Source of the DNA: Bacteroidota bacterium
Lineage (GTDB): Bacteria; Bacteroidota; Bacteroidia; Chitinophagales; Saprospiraceae
Assembly (NCBI GenBank): GCA_016124585.1
Contig: WGNL01000025.1
Coordinates: 97,041-161,040 of the forward strand
DNA length: 64,000 bases
Direction: 5' to 3'
Positions 8,198 through 17,889 of this stretch are shown piece by piece; position 1 is the stretch's first letter, and the number at the start of each line of letters is the position of its first letter. A program made the position numbers and the translations under genes. Under the pieces are notes generated by a model that saw only the letters and a list, made by a program, of their open reading frames with translations, searched no databases and was not told where the DNA came from.

Positions 8198-8989
8198 ATG
8201 AAACCCCTCGACAATTTCAGGAATAAAGTTTTTAACAAAGATGTTTTGGAGGTGCTGGCCGAGTTGCCAGACAATTCATTGGATATGGTTTACGGTGACC
8301 CGGATTATGGTGTCGGAATCAATTATCACGGCAAAACATATCTAACTAAGTGGAAAGAATACGTGGATTGGTACATCGAATTGACGAAAGCTTGTATGCG
8401 AGTACTCAAGCCAACGGGAAACCTTTTCATGATGAATTACCCAAAACAGAATGCCTATCTCAGAGTCAAATATTTGGATGAAAATGCCTATGATGTACAA
8501 GAATACGCCTGGGTTTACAACACCAATGTCGGGCACAGCCCAAGGCGATTTACCACTGCACATCGGTCAATTTTGCATGCAACCAAATCAAAAAACAACC
8601 ATTTTTTCAAAGACCAAGTAGCAGTTCCTTACCAAAACCCAACTGACCGTCGGATACAACAACGCATGGCGGATGGGCATGTTGGCAGGATGCCTTACAG
8701 TTGGTTTTATTTTGATTTGGTGAAAAACGTGAGCAAGGACAAGACTTTTCATGCTTGCCAAATTCCACTCGGGTTGGTCGAAATGCTTATTAAATCCTGC
8801 ACCCAAGAAAACGATGACGTGTTTATTCTTTTTGGCGGAAGCGGATCGGAGTTGGTGCTTTGTCAGCAATTGCAACGCAATTTTATTAGTTGCGAACTGC
8901 ACCCAGAATATCACCAGATGATTGCGGAGCGACTTAAAAATGATGGTAGGATAGGGGAGGAGCATCGGATTGGAAATCGAAAAAAATAG
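8198..8989 (+). CDS. Beta-class DNA methyltransferase (N4/N6) with DPDY motif
   Basis: The 263-residue protein has the N6_N4 methyltransferase fold in circular order: catalytic motif IV near the N-terminus (DPDY at residues 34-37), a middle target-recognition stretch, and the AdoMet-binding FGGSGSE at 212-218 near the C-terminus, followed by ISCELHPEYHQMIAERL. Motif IV is normally DPPY for adenine or SPPY for cytosine; aspartate at the third position is unusual. It follows selD by 30 bp on the same strand, and no restriction endonuclease is nearby, so it is an orphan methylase, perhaps regulatory or of phage origin. Target sequence and base cannot be read from the gene. Confidence 0.88.
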   Translation: MKPLDNFRNKVFNKDVLEVLAELPDNSLDMVYGDPDYGVGINYHGKTYLTKWKEYVDWYIELTKACMRVLKPTGNLFMMNYPKQNAYLRVKYLDENAYDVQEYAWVYNTNVGHSPRRFTTAHRSILHATKSKNNHFFKDQVAVPYQNPTDRRIQQRMADGHVGRMPYSWFYFDLVKNVSKDKTFHACQIPLGLVEMLIKSCTQENDDVFILFGGSGSELVLCQQLQRNFISCELHPEYHQMIAERLKNDGRIGEEHRIGNRKK

Positions 8990-9057
8990 TTTTTATTTCG
9001 CTTAGCTGCTTTAAAGACGGCAGATGGTTTTCAGCAGATAAGCTTGTGCTATTCCCT

Positions 9058-9100
9058 GAATCAACAGAGGCGTTACCAATGGTAACGCCTCTGTTGATTC
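9058..9100. repeat. Perfect 20-bp inverted repeat between convergent genes
   Basis: The arms 9058-9077 and 9081-9100 are exact reverse complements with a three-base loop (AAT). It lies between the convergent methyltransferase and PorG-like genes and could end transcription in both directions, but neither side has a clear T-run. A repeat-family hairpin or protein-binding site is the alternative. Confidence 0.85.
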
Positions 9101-9147
9101 TAGCAGAATCCAATAGAAAATACTTGGATTTGAATGTCGGTGATTGA

Positions 9148-10017
9148 CTAATTATAACAACCCGCCTTTCGTTTTCCACGCTTCCTGCCACCCATGAGCC
9201 CGTTATCAAGGAAATTGTAAGAAGCGGTAACGCCGACGATAAAATACCAGTCTTTCTTGGCGTTGTCGCCACGTTGGGTGCCTGTTGGGACAATGACCGG
9301 TTCACCATTATCATTTAGTTCTCCAGTACGATTACCAAGTGCGGCGGCAAGTTGGCCATTGCCAGCCATGAGTTCAGGGTACGAGACATATTTGCCGCTC
9401 ACGTCATCCAGGTAATCCGTAAAAGTTGGTCTAGCCCCGATTTCAAGGCCAAGGTTGATACGGTCAGTGAGGGCATATTTTAAGCCAACTCCAAAAGGGA
9501 TTGCGAATGCAAATCGCTTGTAGGGCGAGTCGAATCCTTCCATGCCTTGGCCTTCAGTGCCGAGGGGTTGGAGCTCTTCCCAATTGCCAAGGTAGCGGGC
9601 TTTTGGGTTGAACTTCGTGCCAGCGATACCAGCGAAAATATATGGTGAAAATGGCCGGGAAAGTGCATAAGGTTGGTAGCCTAAAATATTGAATTCGCCA
9701 ACCAGTGAGAATTCCAAAATACTAGAACGGAAGCTCAAGTTGCGGTCGTGGATGTAATCATCGTTGCGGACATTGGCGTCCTGACCTGAAAGCCTAGCCC
9801 AATTGAAGCCAAGTTTTGCAGCAAAAAGGTCATTGAAATTTTGGCGAACGAAAGCACCAGCTGCAAATTTGGTTTCCTTCAAATACAGGTTGCTGGAATT
9901 GTTGGACAAATCACCAATATAATTGGCCCCTCCAAGTAATATGCCTGCTTCGAAATGCTGTGCTGAGGCAGCCAGGGGTAAAAAAGTTAGTGCGAGGATT
10001 TTAACTATGTTTTTCAT
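9148..10017 (-). CDS. DUF6089/PorG-like outer-membrane protein
   Basis: The 289-residue protein has a signal peptide (1-19, SAQ/H) and then an eight-stranded beta-barrel-like region starting GILLGGANYIGDLSN, a hallmark of the DUF6089 family that includes PorG, an outer-membrane part of the T9SS/gliding machinery. It ends in a basic tail (GGRKRGKRKAGCYN). Known PorG proteins interact with the PorK/PorN ring. Similar short barrels occur in several copies in Bacteroidota, so this may be a paralogue rather than PorG itself. No other secretion-machinery gene is next to it. The family call is good; the specific role is inferred. Confidence 0.75.
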   Translation of the reverse strand: MKNIVKILALTFLPLAASAQHFEAGILLGGANYIGDLSNNSSNLYLKETKFAAGAFVRQNFNDLFAAKLGFNWARLSGQDANVRNDDYIHDRNLSFRSSILEFSLVGEFNILGYQPYALSRPFSPYIFAGIAGTKFNPKARYLGNWEELQPLGTEGQGMEGFDSPYKRFAFAIPFGVGLKYALTDRINLGLEIGARPTFTDYLDDVSGKYVSYPELMAGNGQLAAALGNRTGELNDNGEPVIVPTGTQRGDNAKKDWYFIVGVTASYNFLDNGLMGGRKRGKRKAGCYN

Positions 10018-10060
10018 AAAATGAAGAAAAATTGAAATGCTGTCAGAATTGAATTATTCA

Positions 10061-10879
10061 TTAACGAAAATGTTTTGCCAAAACTTGCGCCATCTGTGTT
10101 TGAATTTCCAAGGCACTGGCACGAGCCTTTTCAGCAAAATCTTCGCCGTTGCCTGCAAAGATGATGCCTCGTGATGAATTGACAAGTAGCCCACATTGGC
10201 TGTTTAGCCCATATTCGCAGACTTTTTCCAACTCACCACCTTGGGCACCGATACCAGGAACCAGCAAGAAATTGTCAGGCGCTATTTGTCGAATTTCCTT
10301 GAATTTTTCGGGATGGGTAGCGCCAGTCACAAACATGAGATTGTCAGGATTCCCCCAACTCTGTGCTTTTTTCATCACTTTTTCGAAAAGTGGTTCACCA
10401 TTATCTTGTAGAGTAAACTGCAAATCGAAACTACCTTTGTTAGAAGTCAAAGCCAAGAGGATGACCCATTTACCTTCAAAATCAAGGAAGGGCTTCACGC
10501 TGTCTTCTCCCATGTAAGGCGCCACCGTAACTGCATCGAAGTTCATTTTTTCAAAAAATGCTTTAGCATATTGTGTGGAAGTATTACCAATATCCCCCCG
10601 TTTTGCGTCGGCAATGGTATAAATGTTTTCGGGGATGAGTGCCATTGTTTTTTCGAGCGACTGCCAGCCTTGCCAGCCTTGCGATTCGTAAAATGCGAGA
10701 TTGGGTTTATAAGCAACGCAGAGGTCTTGTGTAGCTTCGATAATTTGGCGGTTGAATTCAAAAATGGGGTCGTCGTATTTCAGCAAATGTTTTGGCAGTT
10801 TGGATATCTCACTGTCCAAACCCACGCAGAGGAAGGATTTTTTTGCTAAAATTTGTTCAAAAAGTTGTTGTCGGTTCAT
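10061..10879 (-). CDS. pyrF: Orotidine 5'-phosphate decarboxylase, long (type II) form
   Basis: This is the last step of UMP synthesis. The 272-residue protein has FLCVGLDS at the N-terminus, the catalytic [10 protein letters not shown] motif (residues 91-100, with D91, K93 and D96), and a phosphate-binding VPGIGAQGG near 217. Its length fits the longer PyrF subfamily usual in Bacteroidota, Myxococcota and Actinobacteria rather than the 230-245-residue form. It starts 6 bp after engB on the same strand, so the two are likely co-transcribed. Confidence 0.96.
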   Translation of the reverse strand: MNRQQLFEQILAKKSFLCVGLDSEISKLPKHLLKYDDPIFEFNRQIIEATQDLCVAYKPNLAFYESQGWQGWQSLEKTMALIPENIYTIADAKRGDIGNTSTQYAKAFFEKMNFDAVTVAPYMGEDSVKPFLDFEGKWVILLALTSNKGSFDLQFTLQDNGEPLFEKVMKKAQSWGNPDNLMFVTGATHPEKFKEIRQIAPDNFLLVPGIGAQGGELEKVCEYGLNSQCGLLVNSSRGIIFAGNGEDFAEKARASALEIQTQMAQVLAKHFR

Positions 10880-10885
10880 GCGTAC

Positions 10886-11482
10886 TTAGCAGTTGTTGTT
10901 GACTTCTTGGATAAAACTTAAAATATCTTCCCGGCCATTTCGGTACTCTGAAGAAGTGATAAACTCTTGAGGGAGCGTCTCCCATGATTCCAAAATTGCA
11001 GCTCGGATGGCAGTCAGGTGACGGTCGAGTTGAGCCTTGGAGAGGCGGTCGCATTTTGTATATGCGATTACGAAGGGCACTTGATTTTCTCCTAAAAAAT
11101 TGATGAATTCCATGTCATTTTTTCTAGGTTCGATATTGGAATCGACTAGTACGAAAGTGCAAGTAAGCGCCTCACGTTTTAGGAGATAGTTCTCAATCAT
11201 AGGGCCAAAACCAGCCCTGATTTTCTTGTTCGTTTTGGCATAGCCATAGCCTGGCAAATCCACCAAATGCCAAGTTTCATTGATATTGAAAAAATTAATG
11301 GTTTGGGTTTTGCCAGGTGTATTGGAGACGTGTGCCAGGCCCTTTCGCCCAGTTAGCATATTAATTAGGGAAGATTTGCCAACGTTTGAACGGCCAATAA
11401 AGGCATATTCAGGGATGTTGGAAGCCGGGCAATCTTCGACTTTGACGAAACTTCCACTGTAGGCTGCTGTTGTAATTTCCAT
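10886..11482 (-). CDS. engB: Ribosome-assembly GTPase EngB/YsxC
   Basis: This small GTPase is needed for large ribosomal subunit assembly. The 198-residue protein from the ATG at 11482 contains G1 GRSNVGKSSL, G2-region NTPGKTQTINFF, G3 DLPGYGYA, G4 TKCD and G5-like TSSEYRNG. The longer frame to 11515 would add 11 residues with no family support, so the internal ATG is preferred. On the minus strand CATCTTTG about 15 bp before the start resembles the Bacteroidota TAnnTTTG element with one mismatch. Confidence 0.96.
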   Translation of the reverse strand: MEITTAAYSGSFVKVEDCPASNIPEYAFIGRSNVGKSSLINMLTGRKGLAHVSNTPGKTQTINFFNINETWHLVDLPGYGYAKTNKKIRAGFGPMIENYLLKREALTCTFVLVDSNIEPRKNDMEFINFLGENQVPFVIAYTKCDRLSKAQLDRHLTAIRAAILESWETLPQEFITSSEYRNGREDILSFIQEVNNNC

Positions 11483-11566
11483 GAGGCTCAAAGATGCGGA
11501 TTTGAAATTTTTCAATTATTGTTTTGAAGCAAAAAGGCTCAACTTTGCCAAAAATAAGTGACTTGA

Positions 11567-12238
11567 ATGGTCAAAATTGTAAAAGAAAATAGATTTTACT
11601 TTCTCCTGTTGTCGTTGTTCATCATTGTAGGCGGCATTTATCTTTGGCAAAGCGACAAGGTTGACGCTATTCTTTTTTACAGTGACAATCGCTCACCTTT
11701 CCTCAATGATGTCTTTACGACCGTCACTCATTTTGGTGAAGCGCCGGCTTATTTTATCATCGGAATTTTGGCATTTGTGGTTCGATTTCGATATGCGTTG
11801 TTAGTGGCGCTGACTGGTTTTGTGGTGATGGGCGTAAGTTTCGGAATGAAAAGCTTGTTTGGTATTGACCGGCCTTTGGCTTTTTTTACCAAAGAAAACC
11901 TGCTGGATAAAATCAATTTCATTGATGGGGTACAGCTGCATTCGGGAGCTACCAGCTTTCCATCTGGCCATTCCATGTCTGCATTTGCACTTTTCAGTTT
12001 GCTTATTTTCTTGCTGCCGACTAAAAAAAGATATGTGTTTTTTTTCTTTTCAATGGCACTGTTGGTGGGCATTTCGAGGATATACCTCGTACAACATTTC
12101 TGGCCAGACGTCTATGTGGGCGGCATAGTTGGAGCTATTTTGGCCATGCTGATTTATTCGTTTCAAGCTAGATATCCAATCTCAGCCACTGGGTGGTGGG
12201 ACAAATCGTTAAGGGTCAAGAAAAAAGAGATGGCTTGA
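11567..12238 (+). CDS. PAP2-superfamily membrane phosphatase
   Basis: The 223-residue protein has about six membrane helices and the three PAP2 phosphatase motifs: K95...RP (102-103, KSLFGIDRP), PSGH (132-135) and SR-x5-H-x3-D (170-181, with H177 and D181). Members dephosphorylate lipids such as undecaprenyl diphosphate, phosphatidate or lipid A on the periplasmic side; the substrate here is not readable. Its stop is three bases from the convergent MCE gene. CAACTTTG at 11540-11547 is a weak promoter candidate. Confidence 0.93.
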   Translation: MVKIVKENRFYFLLLSLFIIVGGIYLWQSDKVDAILFYSDNRSPFLNDVFTTVTHFGEAPAYFIIGILAFVVRFRYALLVALTGFVVMGVSFGMKSLFGIDRPLAFFTKENLLDKINFIDGVQLHSGATSFPSGHSMSAFALFSLLIFLLPTKKRYVFFFFSMALLVGISRIYLVQHFWPDVYVGGIVGAILAMLIYSFQARYPISATGWWDKSLRVKKKEMA

Positions 12239-12241
12239 CGT

Positions 12242-13282
12242 TCAATTCTTGTTCTTGAATGCTGGATCGTCCTCCAACGGTTCATATTCGTACTCCATTT
12301 TTTTCTTGGATAAAACCCGGCGATAACGTTCTGGATGAAGGCGAAGGTCCCTCAAAAGGAAATCCATGTTTTTGATGGTCGTTTCCAAATTGGATGCAAA
12401 TTCTTTGTCATTGAGCAGCATTGGAATGGCTCCATCACCAGATTTCAGGCTCTGAAGCAAAGCGCTCAAATCTGAAATTGCCTTGTCGCTACTGGCCAAA
12501 GTGGTTTGTAGTTTTTGCATGGTCACTTTGGTTTCCCCTACCAATTGGGTCACGTTGGCATCTTTTAAATCATTGGAAACAGCTTCCGCATTTGCCAAAA
12601 TGTTTTTGATTTGTTGGTTGCTTTCCTTGAGCGTGCTAGTGATTGTTTCAATGTTTTTAATGCTCCTTTCTACTGAGCCAGCAGAGTTGGCCATTACTTT
12701 GTCGAGACGGTCTGTGGTGTTTCGAAGGTTTGAAAGCGTAACCCGAACATCTACTACACTTTGGTTGATTTCTTCGCTATTTTTTAGACGGTCGGAAAGT
12801 GTGTCCAACATGTCTTTAATGCCGCCATTCAATTGGTCCATGTACAGCCGAACTTCGTCAGGTGTGACCATGGATGCCAGCAGTCCTTTTGTGAATCCTT
12901 TCAAATAATCGCCGTCCTTGGCACAATCAGGCCCAGTGCAATTGCCTGTAAAAACAAGGTCAATATGGGAGCCACCCATTGGACCATCCGAAACGATGGT
13001 TGCTACGGCAGACTTTGGCACTTTAGTTCCATTGTCCAGATGCAATTCCACAGTAATGTTGTTTGGGTCGTCTCCATTCTGGAAAATATCTGAAACTAGC
13101 CCTACTTGCAGCCCATTTATTAGAATGGGAGTAGAGATTCTCAGCCCGTCTACACGCTGATAGGTAGCGTACACCACTAATTTTTTACTTAAAATATTGA
13201 ATCCCTTAAGGAATTTATAGCCCCAAATGGCCATCGCCACCGTGATGATGGAGAAAATTGCAATCTTAACTTCTTTGCGCAT
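12242..13282 (-). CDS. MCE/MlaD-family lipid-transport protein
   Basis: The 346-residue protein has one N-terminal membrane anchor (about 7-25), an MCE domain (about 36-115, with DGLRISTPILINGLQVGLVSDI and VSDGPMGGSHIDLVF) and a long helical region (about 140-310) that would form a tube or coiled coil in the periplasm. MCE proteins ferry phospholipids between membranes. An internal NCTGPDCAKDG insert at about 115-125 carries two cysteines. MlaE/MlaF-like permease and ATPase genes are absent here; in many Bacteroidota this gene simply follows the amidase, as seen here. Its C-terminal tail is charged. Confidence 0.92.
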   Translation of the reverse strand: MRKEVKIAIFSIITVAMAIWGYKFLKGFNILSKKLVVYATYQRVDGLRISTPILINGLQVGLVSDIFQNGDDPNNITVELHLDNGTKVPKSAVATIVSDGPMGGSHIDLVFTGNCTGPDCAKDGDYLKGFTKGLLASMVTPDEVRLYMDQLNGGIKDMLDTLSDRLKNSEEINQSVVDVRVTLSNLRNTTDRLDKVMANSAGSVERSIKNIETITSTLKESNQQIKNILANAEAVSNDLKDANVTQLVGETKVTMQKLQTTLASSDKAISDLSALLQSLKSGDGAIPMLLNDKEFASNLETTIKNMDFLLRDLRLHPERYRRVLSKKKMEYEYEPLEDDPAFKNKN

Positions 13283-13371
13283 TTTTGGATGTAAGTGGCC
13301 GACATTTTGATGAGCCGACCGTATTAATTGTAGCCATGAGCCCCGATAACATCAAGGAATCTGCTGCTTTT

Positions 13372-14886
13372 TTATTTAATTCTGATGCCATTTCGGTAAT
13401 TAACCACAAATGCGTCGCTAAAACCGAGTGCACGAAGCTTGGTTTTGGCATCGTTTGCTTCTTCTTGGGTGGCGAAATTAACTACTTGGTATTTATACAA
13501 GCCATTTTCTTCAATTACTTGTATCAAATAATCAACTCTCGCCCATTTTCCTGAATTAACATCGAGTTGTTTTGGGGAGGCAGCCAATTGCACACGGTAT
13601 TGAATATCAGCATTTTGTATGATAGGTGTTTTTGGAACTGGTGCCGACTCAGACACTGGATTGTCCACTAAAATTTTCGAGGGGGAGCTTGTTGGTTCAG
13701 CTTTTTTCTTTGCTGGATTGTCTTCGACAACTGTTGGTCTAAAAGCTGGCTTGCTTTCGATTTTGGAATCATTCCTTTGCTCAACTGGATTCGTTTTAAG
13801 AGAAGCTTTATCCGGTTTTATGTTAGTGGGTGGTGTCTCGTTTTCTTGTTTAACGGGTTTAACATAAGCTGACTCCATTGCAACTGGTTCAGATTCAGCT
13901 AATTCTTCGGTGGAGTCCTTCGCATTCTTGCCACTATCGTCAAGCAGGGCTAATTGGCTAGGGGGGGCACTTCCTTCCATCTCCGATTTATAGTCACTGA
14001 ACGCAAGTAGCAATGCGTTGGCCATTGACTTTTGCCCAGTTTTTGTATGTAGAAAACTTTCCTCGGTTGAGTTGGTCAGAAAGCCAGTTTCAACTAACAC
14101 GCTTGGCATGGTCGCATGACGCAACACCAAGAATCCGGCTTGTTTAACCCCCCGGTTCCTCCGCTTTGCAACGGCATTGGAATGGTTCTGCACCTTGTCC
14201 GCAAAGCTGAGGCTCTGTTCCAAAAACGCATTTTGGAACATGGATAGAATGATATGCGCTTCTGGCGAATTAGGGTCGTAACCATCATAATTCTTTTCGT
14301 AATCCTCTTCCAGTAGGATGGATTCATTTTCTCGTTTGGCCACTTCAAGGTTGGCCTCTGTAGCATGTAACCCCAGCACGTATGTTTCAGTGCCTGTCGT
14401 CTTGTTGGCATTTGGTATGGCGTTGCAATGGATTGAAATGAACAGGTCGGCTTTGTTGCGAGTGGCAATAGCTGCTCGTTCGTTGAGCGGAATGAACACA
14501 TCCGTGGAGCGGGTCATGATAACATTCACGTCTGGGAAATTCTGCTCAATTGCTTCAGCCAAATATTTTCCAACGGAGAGACAAACATGCTTCTCTTTGG
14601 TATTGATGCCGTGGCAGCCGGGGTCATGGCCGCCATGCCCAGGGTCTATTACAACGGTTTTGATGGCAGATGCACCTTTTCTTCGGGAGATGGATAATTC
14701 AGGTGTGACCAGGGTGTCTGCGTCTGAGGGAAGGTTCAGAAAATATGTGCTGATTGGTGCAGCTTTGATAATTTTGCCCGCCATTGGGTAGCTCACCCCT
14801 GTAGTACTTACAGCGTTGTTAAGTTTTGGTAAACTCCATGCGGAGCATAAAAACAGCAGCGTTGGAAGGAAAATATAAGCCTTCAT
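13372..14886 (-). CDS. N-acetylmuramoyl-L-alanine amidase with SPOR-like tail
   Basis: This is a zinc amidase that cuts the stem peptide from MurNAc during septation or wall turnover. The 504-residue protein has a signal peptide (about 1-19), an Amidase_3 domain (about 76-295) with metal ligands H84 (DPGHGGHDPG), E98 and H153 (SIHCNA) and the late ETGFLTN, a low-complexity Pro/Ser/Lys linker (about 310-420), and a C-terminal SPOR-like domain (about 425-500). The tail would direct it to denuded glycan at the septum. It is divergent from lptD, with 170 bp between, and is followed by the MCE gene after a gap of about 90 bp. Confidence 0.94.
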   Translation of the reverse strand: MKAYIFLPTLLFLCSAWSLPKLNNAVSTTGVSYPMAGKIIKAAPISTYFLNLPSDADTLVTPELSISRRKGASAIKTVVIDPGHGGHDPGCHGINTKEKHVCLSVGKYLAEAIEQNFPDVNVIMTRSTDVFIPLNERAAIATRNKADLFISIHCNAIPNANKTTGTETYVLGLHATEANLEVAKRENESILLEEDYEKNYDGYDPNSPEAHIILSMFQNAFLEQSLSFADKVQNHSNAVAKRRNRGVKQAGFLVLRHATMPSVLVETGFLTNSTEESFLHTKTGQKSMANALLLAFSDYKSEMEGSAPPSQLALLDDSGKNAKDSTEELAESEPVAMESAYVKPVKQENETPPTNIKPDKASLKTNPVEQRNDSKIESKPAFRPTVVEDNPAKKKAEPTSSPSKILVDNPVSESAPVPKTPIIQNADIQYRVQLAASPKQLDVNSGKWARVDYLIQVIEENGLYKYQVVNFATQEEANDAKTKLRALGFSDAFVVNYRNGIRIK

Positions 14887-15056
14887 TTTGAAGATAAATA
14901 AGGTTCTGGGTGCGGAGGGAAATTATGAAATTCAGAAAGTTGGATGAATCAAATTCTTATTTTCCGATCTCTCAACTTAAGAATTACAATGAAACCGAGT
15001 AAAACAAGCATTTCATTCCATATCCTCAGCTTTCAAACAAACTTCAATCCAAAGAT

Positions 15057-17813
15057 TTGACCGCAAAGTTAGTCATAATTCTTTCTTTCATTACGCTTGG
15101 TGCAAATGTGATGCTTGGCCAAGTGCTCCGACCCAATCGGCCAGGCCCTGAAAACAACCGCCCTGCTGCCGATTCTTTGCCAGTTGGTAGGCCCACCAGT
15201 CTAGCACCCTCACCTGGCATGGGTAGTTCAAACCTTGACAGTATCACCATTTCGAAGGATGGACTAGACGACCAAATTGATTACAACGCTGCGGATTCCA
15301 TGTATTTTGACATCAAAAACAAGCAAATCCACTTGTACGGGCAGGCAGATGTCAAATTCCAAACGATGGAAATTCAGGCCAACTACATCCTGATAGATTG
15401 GAAGGAAAGCACCATGAGTGCAGAAGGCAAGCGACAACCGAATGGAGAATGGTTGGGCAAGCCACATTTCAAGGATGGCTCTCAAGAGTTTACCACGAGT
15501 AGCATGCGCTACAACTACAAGACCTACAAAGGGGTGATACACGATGCACAAACTAACCAAGAAGGCATGAACATCGTGGGGGAAAAGGGGAAGTTTTTTG
15601 GAGTGGGCAATGACACCACAAAGCGAAATGTCATTTACAACAAAAACGCCATCTTTTCCACCTGTGATCTGGAGCACCCCCATTTTGGTATTCGGAGCAA
15701 CAAGCAAAAAATCGTGCAGGACAAGGTTGCCGTGGTTGGGCCTTGCAATCTCATCATTGGTGACATCCCGACTCCCCTCTGGCTCCCATTCGGTTTTTTT
15801 CCTTTAAAATTGGGGCAACGGACGGGTCTTATCTTCCCACAAAATTACCAATACTCGGAAGCATGGGGTTTTGGCCTCGATAATGTTGGCTACTACCTAC
15901 CCATCAATGATAAAATGGATTTACAGCTTACGAGCGATATTTACCTGAAAGGCACTTTTCGTTTGCATGCGCTTTCCAATTACAAAAAACGCTATAAATA
16001 CAATGGTAGGGTCAATGTGGACTTTGCTTATCAACGAAACGAAGACAGTGAGGGAGTTATCACCCACCAACCTTCAGGCGGCTTGCAATGGACACATAAC
16101 CAGGATGCCAAGGCACACCCATACCGGAGCCTCGGGGGCAATATCAATATTCAAACTGGGAATTACCAGCGTAACAACCGCACTGATGCCGCCGCCCGTC
16201 TCAACAGTTCGCTAAGCTCCAACATGAGCTACCGCCAGCGTTTCGACAAACCTTTTGACCTAAGTGCCTCTTTCAGCCATTCCCAAAACACAAATACACG
16301 TAACGTAACCATCAGTTTTCCAACGGTCAATTTCCAGACACAGAATTTGTATCCCTTCAAAAGAAAGGTGAAGACAGGTGGGGAGAAATGGTTCGAACGC
16401 ATCCAAATGCGCTACACTTCAGAAGCCCGTAACCAATTCACGGCAAAGGATAGTACCCTTTTCACACAAGCAACTTTGGACAGCGCCAAGTTTGGGATTC
16501 GCCACAATGTCACTGCTGGCACGAGTTTCAATCTTTTGAAATTCTTCAATTTCACACCCAGCATGAGCTACAAAGAAGTTTGGTATTTTAAAACCCAAGA
16601 AAAAACCTTTGACCCAACTCTTACCATTCAAATGGATACGACTTGGAATGACGATTCCACAGAGTACATCATTACAAACGATACAACAAAATTTGGCCAC
16701 ATCGTCACCAATGAAATGTGGCAGTTCAAGCCGCTCAGGCAGTACAACGCTGGTATCAGCATGAGTACAAAGATTTTTGGTACCATACTTTTTAAAAAGG
16801 GAAAAGTGAGGGGACTACGGCATGTGATGACTCCTTCTTTTGGGTTTAATTACACGCCAGATTTTACGAATCCAGATTGGGGATATTTTAAAACGGTGCA
16901 AAAAGACCTCAGAGATGATGAACTGCTTCAATACAGTATCTACGACAACAATCGCATTAGTGGCTTTGAGCAGCCCAGCTCAAGTGGTAAGCAAATGGCG
17001 TTGAATTACGGATTCAGCAATCTTTTCGAAGCAAAGGTGTTCTCAAAGCGAGACTCCACACTAAAAAATATTAAGCTGTTCAATTCAATTTCAGTGAATG
17101 GCAATTACAATTTTGCGGCAGACTCCTTACAGTGGAGTGTTGTCAACATTGGTGGCAATACCAATTTTTTCAACAACCTCACCTCTTTCCGATTTGGCAT
17201 TGTGCTCGACCCCTATGATTTCAATCGGAAAACAGGAAGCCGGATAAATGAGCTGAACATCAATAACAATGGCAAGTTGTTACGGCTTAGTACCTGGAAT
17301 GCCAATATCAGCACAAATATTACAGTGGAACGCTTGCGAGATTTGTTGAAGGGGGAGGATACTGACAAAAAAGTAGCGAACAAGCCACGTCCAGATGAAG
17401 AAGGTACAGAAGCAAATATTGCCAACCTTCAGGGCCCTGAGGATTTTCTAAGTTTGTTTGAAAACTTCAGCATTTCCCACAACTTTACAGTTTCACAGCG
17501 GTATTACACAAGCACTGGTAAGGATTCAATTTCTATTTCTACGCATACTATTTCCAGTCGAGGCACCATCAAGCTTACACCCAATTGGAATATCATCGTT
17601 GGTAATTTTGGATACGATTTCCAATCAAAACGTATCACTTACCCTGACTTCTCATTTTCCCGTGACCTTCACTGCTGGGAAATGGGTGTAGCTTGGCAAC
17701 CACAATTCGGTTCGTACAGCTTTTTCATCAGGGTAAAACCTGGAAAATTGGACTTTATCAATGTGCCTTATCGAAAAGGGATACAAGACAGCCGAGGATT
17801 TGGTGGTTTTTAA
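15057..17813 (+). CDS. lptD: LptD/OstA-like LPS-assembly outer-membrane protein
   Basis: LptD with LptE places lipopolysaccharide in the outer leaflet. The 918-residue protein has a signal peptide (about 1-21), a proline-rich segment, an OstA/LptA-like jellyroll (about 72-225, with DSMYFDIKNKQIHLYGQADV) and a long beta-barrel region (about 235-918). Conserved segments include PTPLWLPFGFFPLKLGQRTGL near 236-256. The start is TTG at 15057; the frame is open back to a stop at 15000 but contains no ATG or GTG. Length is like other Bacteroidota LptD. It is divergent from the amidase. Confidence 0.93.
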   Translation: MTAKLVIILSFITLGANVMLGQVLRPNRPGPENNRPAADSLPVGRPTSLAPSPGMGSSNLDSITISKDGLDDQIDYNAADSMYFDIKNKQIHLYGQADVKFQTMEIQANYILIDWKESTMSAEGKRQPNGEWLGKPHFKDGSQEFTTSSMRYNYKTYKGVIHDAQTNQEGMNIVGEKGKFFGVGNDTTKRNVIYNKNAIFSTCDLEHPHFGIRSNKQKIVQDKVAVVGPCNLIIGDIPTPLWLPFGFFPLKLGQRTGLIFPQNYQYSEAWGFGLDNVGYYLPINDKMDLQLTSDIYLKGTFRLHALSNYKKRYKYNGRVNVDFAYQRNEDSEGVITHQPSGGLQWTHNQDAKAHPYRSLGGNINIQTGNYQRNNRTDAAARLNSSLSSNMSYRQRFDKPFDLSASFSHSQNTNTRNVTISFPTVNFQTQNLYPFKRKVKTGGEKWFERIQMRYTSEARNQFTAKDSTLFTQATLDSAKFGIRHNVTAGTSFNLLKFFNFTPSMSYKEVWYFKTQEKTFDPTLTIQMDTTWNDDSTEYIITNDTTKFGHIVTNEMWQFKPLRQYNAGISMSTKIFGTILFKKGKVRGLRHVMTPSFGFNYTPDFTNPDWGYFKTVQKDLRDDELLQYSIYDNNRISGFEQPSSSGKQMALNYGFSNLFEAKVFSKRDSTLKNIKLFNSISVNGNYNFAADSLQWSVVNIGGNTNFFNNLTSFRFGIVLDPYDFNRKTGSRINELNINNNGKLLRLSTWNANISTNITVERLRDLLKGEDTDKKVANKPRPDEEGTEANIANLQGPEDFLSLFENFSISHNFTVSQRYYTSTGKDSISISTHTISSRGTIKLTPNWNIIVGNFGYDFQSKRITYPDFSFSRDLHCWEMGVAWQPQFGSYSFFIRVKPGKLDFINVPYRKGIQDSRGFGGF

Positions 17814-17889
17814 TTTTTGTACTTCCGACTTTTGTACAGTATTTAACCATTTAGGCAGTTACACTCTTTGCTCAATAAATGGTTTTGAC

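Noticed and set aside
13619..14791. Plus-strand frames inside the amidase gene
   Set aside because: They are shadows of the amidase coding sequence and its low-complexity linker.
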